Of a stretch of 6,480 nt of DNA, positions 5,362-6,480 are shown piece by piece. Location of the stretch: the NCBI GenBank assembly GCA_021154515.1, contig JAJKIL010000262.1, positions 1 through 6,480 on the forward strand. Reading direction: 5' to 3'. This DNA comes from Niastella sp. (GTDB lineage Bacteria > Bacteroidota > Bacteroidia > Chitinophagales > Chitinophagaceae). Position numbers and translations under genes: made by a program. The notes under the pieces were generated by a model, which was not told where the DNA came from, ran no database searches, and was given only the letters and a program-made list of their open reading frames with translations. Every line of letters starts with the position of its first letter. The first letter of the stretch is position 1.

Positions 5362-6480
5362 TTATTTCCACTTAAATGGTAAGAACCAGTTGGCCGGGTT
5401 CATTAATTTGCTTTTAATCGTGGCTGCCATCCCCGCATTGCCGGCCTTTTCAAATTTTGAAGCTACACGGGAAGCCAGGAAGCCGGGATCATTTCTTCTG
5501 ATGGCAAGCCGCATCAGGTCCTGCCAGCGGACGCCCTCAAAAGCCAGCTCCAGTCCTGATTCGTTGATGATCCTGTCTTCAATGGTCAGCGTACTGTCGC
5601 CGGCAGGCAATGGATCTGATTTTAAATGCGCCCTGCCACGAACGCCTGCATTGCGGTGCCAGGGCGCCCTGTAGCTGGGATAATCTCCCATGCGGGCATC
5701 AAAATTATAAGGGTACGCATCGAACGTTTGCTGCGTGTTGCCTACATCGCGCGACTGACCGCCATCGGGATTTGTATCGAAATTATATTTGATGCCATTG
5801 TGCACCAATGCGTAGGCGATCCTATGCCGGCCATCCCGATTGGCCGCCTCTGAATAACGTAAATGCAACTGCGCTGCGCGGTATAAGAACCACTTGCCTG
5901 GCTTTTCCAGGATATTAACCGGTACGTAGGTGTCTTCAGTAAGGTAATTGTACAGGTATTTGGTGATCACCGGTTGATTGTCCAGTATCTTGTAGGTTAG
6001 CTTGCCTCTGGCGTCATAGGGGAAGTTATTCTCCGATTGTACCTGGCTGTTCCAGTTGAGTATAGCGGCCTGGCTGGGTTTTAACAGGTAACTGCCACCC
6101 CTGTTCGAGAACAGGTCTATAAATGGATTGGCGGGCTGAAAGCCTTTATCGAAATACAACATCCAGATCCATTCCTGGTTATACAGGGGATCCTGGCCAC
6201 GGGCAAAAATGGATCGCCAACCGGCAGTGTTCACATCTATCAGTCTTCTTTCATCATACTGGGTAATACGGCCATCGTTCCAGTAACCTACCGCCACATC
6301 ACTGTTAGTAGTTACCTCGGCATATTTTACCCGGTACATATCCGGATCGGTGCCACCGGTTTCCATTACATCTTTATAGTTTTGCGCCGCTTTTCTGCAA
6401 TCGTCGGTTGAACCGGTGAAGGCGGAACGCCACAGGTACAGATCACCTAACAGGCATTTCTTGTTGATGAAGAATTTGGC
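5362..6480 (-). CDS. RagB/SusD-family outer-membrane nutrient-binding lipoprotein, C-terminal 372 residues (partial)
   Basis: The frame is open from the right edge to TAA at 5362-5364, giving 372 residues; the ATG at 6364-6366 is internal because the reading continues upstream with a SusD-like helix (LLGDLYLWRSAF, then KAAQNYKDVM). SusD proteins are surface lipoproteins that cap a SusC TonB-dependent transporter and hand it glycan oligosaccharides. Supporting marks in the visible fragment are YRAAQLHLRYSEAANRDG (about 200-217), the TPR-like segment usually read as L-R-x-A-E-A-x-N-R, and GLELAFEGVRWQDLMR (309-324), the near-universal SusD C-terminal signature. The chain ends with NWFLPFKWK, in place of the common YPIP-type ending. 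The lipobox and N-terminal half, and the expected susC gene upstream of it, lie beyond the window. Location next to arabinanase genes suggests a pectin or arabinan ligand, but it is on the opposite strand, so that link is inference. Confidence 0.93.
   Translation of the reverse strand, partial: AKFFINKKCLLGDLYLWRSAFTGSTDDCRKAAQNYKDVMETGGTDPDMYRVKYAEVTTNSDVAVGYWNDGRITQYDERRLIDVNTAGWRSIFARGQDPLYNQEWIWMLYFDKGFQPANPFIDLFSNRGGSYLLKPSQAAILNWNSQVQSENNFPYDARGKLTYKILDNQPVITKYLYNYLTEDTYVPVNILEKPGKWFLYRAAQLHLRYSEAANRDGRHRIAYALVHNGIKYNFDTNPDGGQSRDVGNTQQTFDAYPYNFDARMGDYPSYRAPWHRNAGVRGRAHLKSDPLPAGDSTLTIEDRIINESGLELAFEGVRWQDLMRLAIRRNDPGFLASRVASKFEKAGNAGMAATIKSKLMNPANWFLPFKWK

Noticed and set aside
5390..5853. 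Plus-strand ORFs of 60-94 codons opposite the SusD-like gene
   Set aside because: They are antisense shadows of a clear SusD coding region and lack any family motif.

Overview
The window looks like chromosomal DNA from a Bacteroidota bacterium, probably of the Chitinophagaceae (Niastella/Chitinophaga type). The reasons are a RagB/SusD-family nutrient-binding lipoprotein, secreted GH51 and GH43 enzymes with S-Q or A-Q type signal-peptide ends, start codons preceded by A-rich sequence instead of a Shine-Dalgarno, and long gaps between genes. The genus-level guess is inference. It could be tested with full-length protein searches.

Layout from left to right. Bases 1-60 are the last 19 codons of an SDR oxidoreductase, most likely KduD. 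A 242-bp repeat-containing gap follows, then kduI (303-1133, complete) and a rho-independent-type terminator (1154-1191). A 668-bp gap (1134-1801) has no confident gene. It holds short hairpins, a densely self-complementary stretch at about 1496-1624, two doubtful mini-ORFs and a head-to-head repeat array. Next come a complete secreted GH51 alpha-L-arabinofuranosidase (1802-3778) and a complete secreted GH43 endo-arabinanase-like enzyme (3864-4814), separated by 85 bp that are largely repeat. A 547-bp non-coding gap (4815-5361) carries a palindromic TTCTTCGCAA element, a hairpin and a terminator. The window ends inside a SusD-like gene on the minus strand (5362-6480, N-terminus missing), which converges on the GH43 gene.

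The genes fit one theme, pectin use. GH43 would cut the alpha-1,5-arabinan side chains of rhamnogalacturonan I, and GH51 would release arabinose from the oligosaccharides. KduI and KduD convert the unsaturated-uronate product of pectate breakdown into 2-keto-3-deoxygluconate. The SusD-like protein would capture glycans at the outer membrane together with a SusC partner that should lie beyond the right edge. The window therefore looks like part of a pectin/arabinan polysaccharide utilization locus. That reading is inferred from family membership and position.

The least ordinary signal is in the gaps. AGTTNNNN repeats with an 8-base period (mostly AGTTGACN/AGTTAACN) occur in four separate intergenic regions and nowhere obvious inside the genes. 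One copy is arranged head to head and could form a hairpin of about 28 bp directly upstream of the GH51 start. I saw no tRNA, rRNA, transposase, CRISPR array or phage gene.
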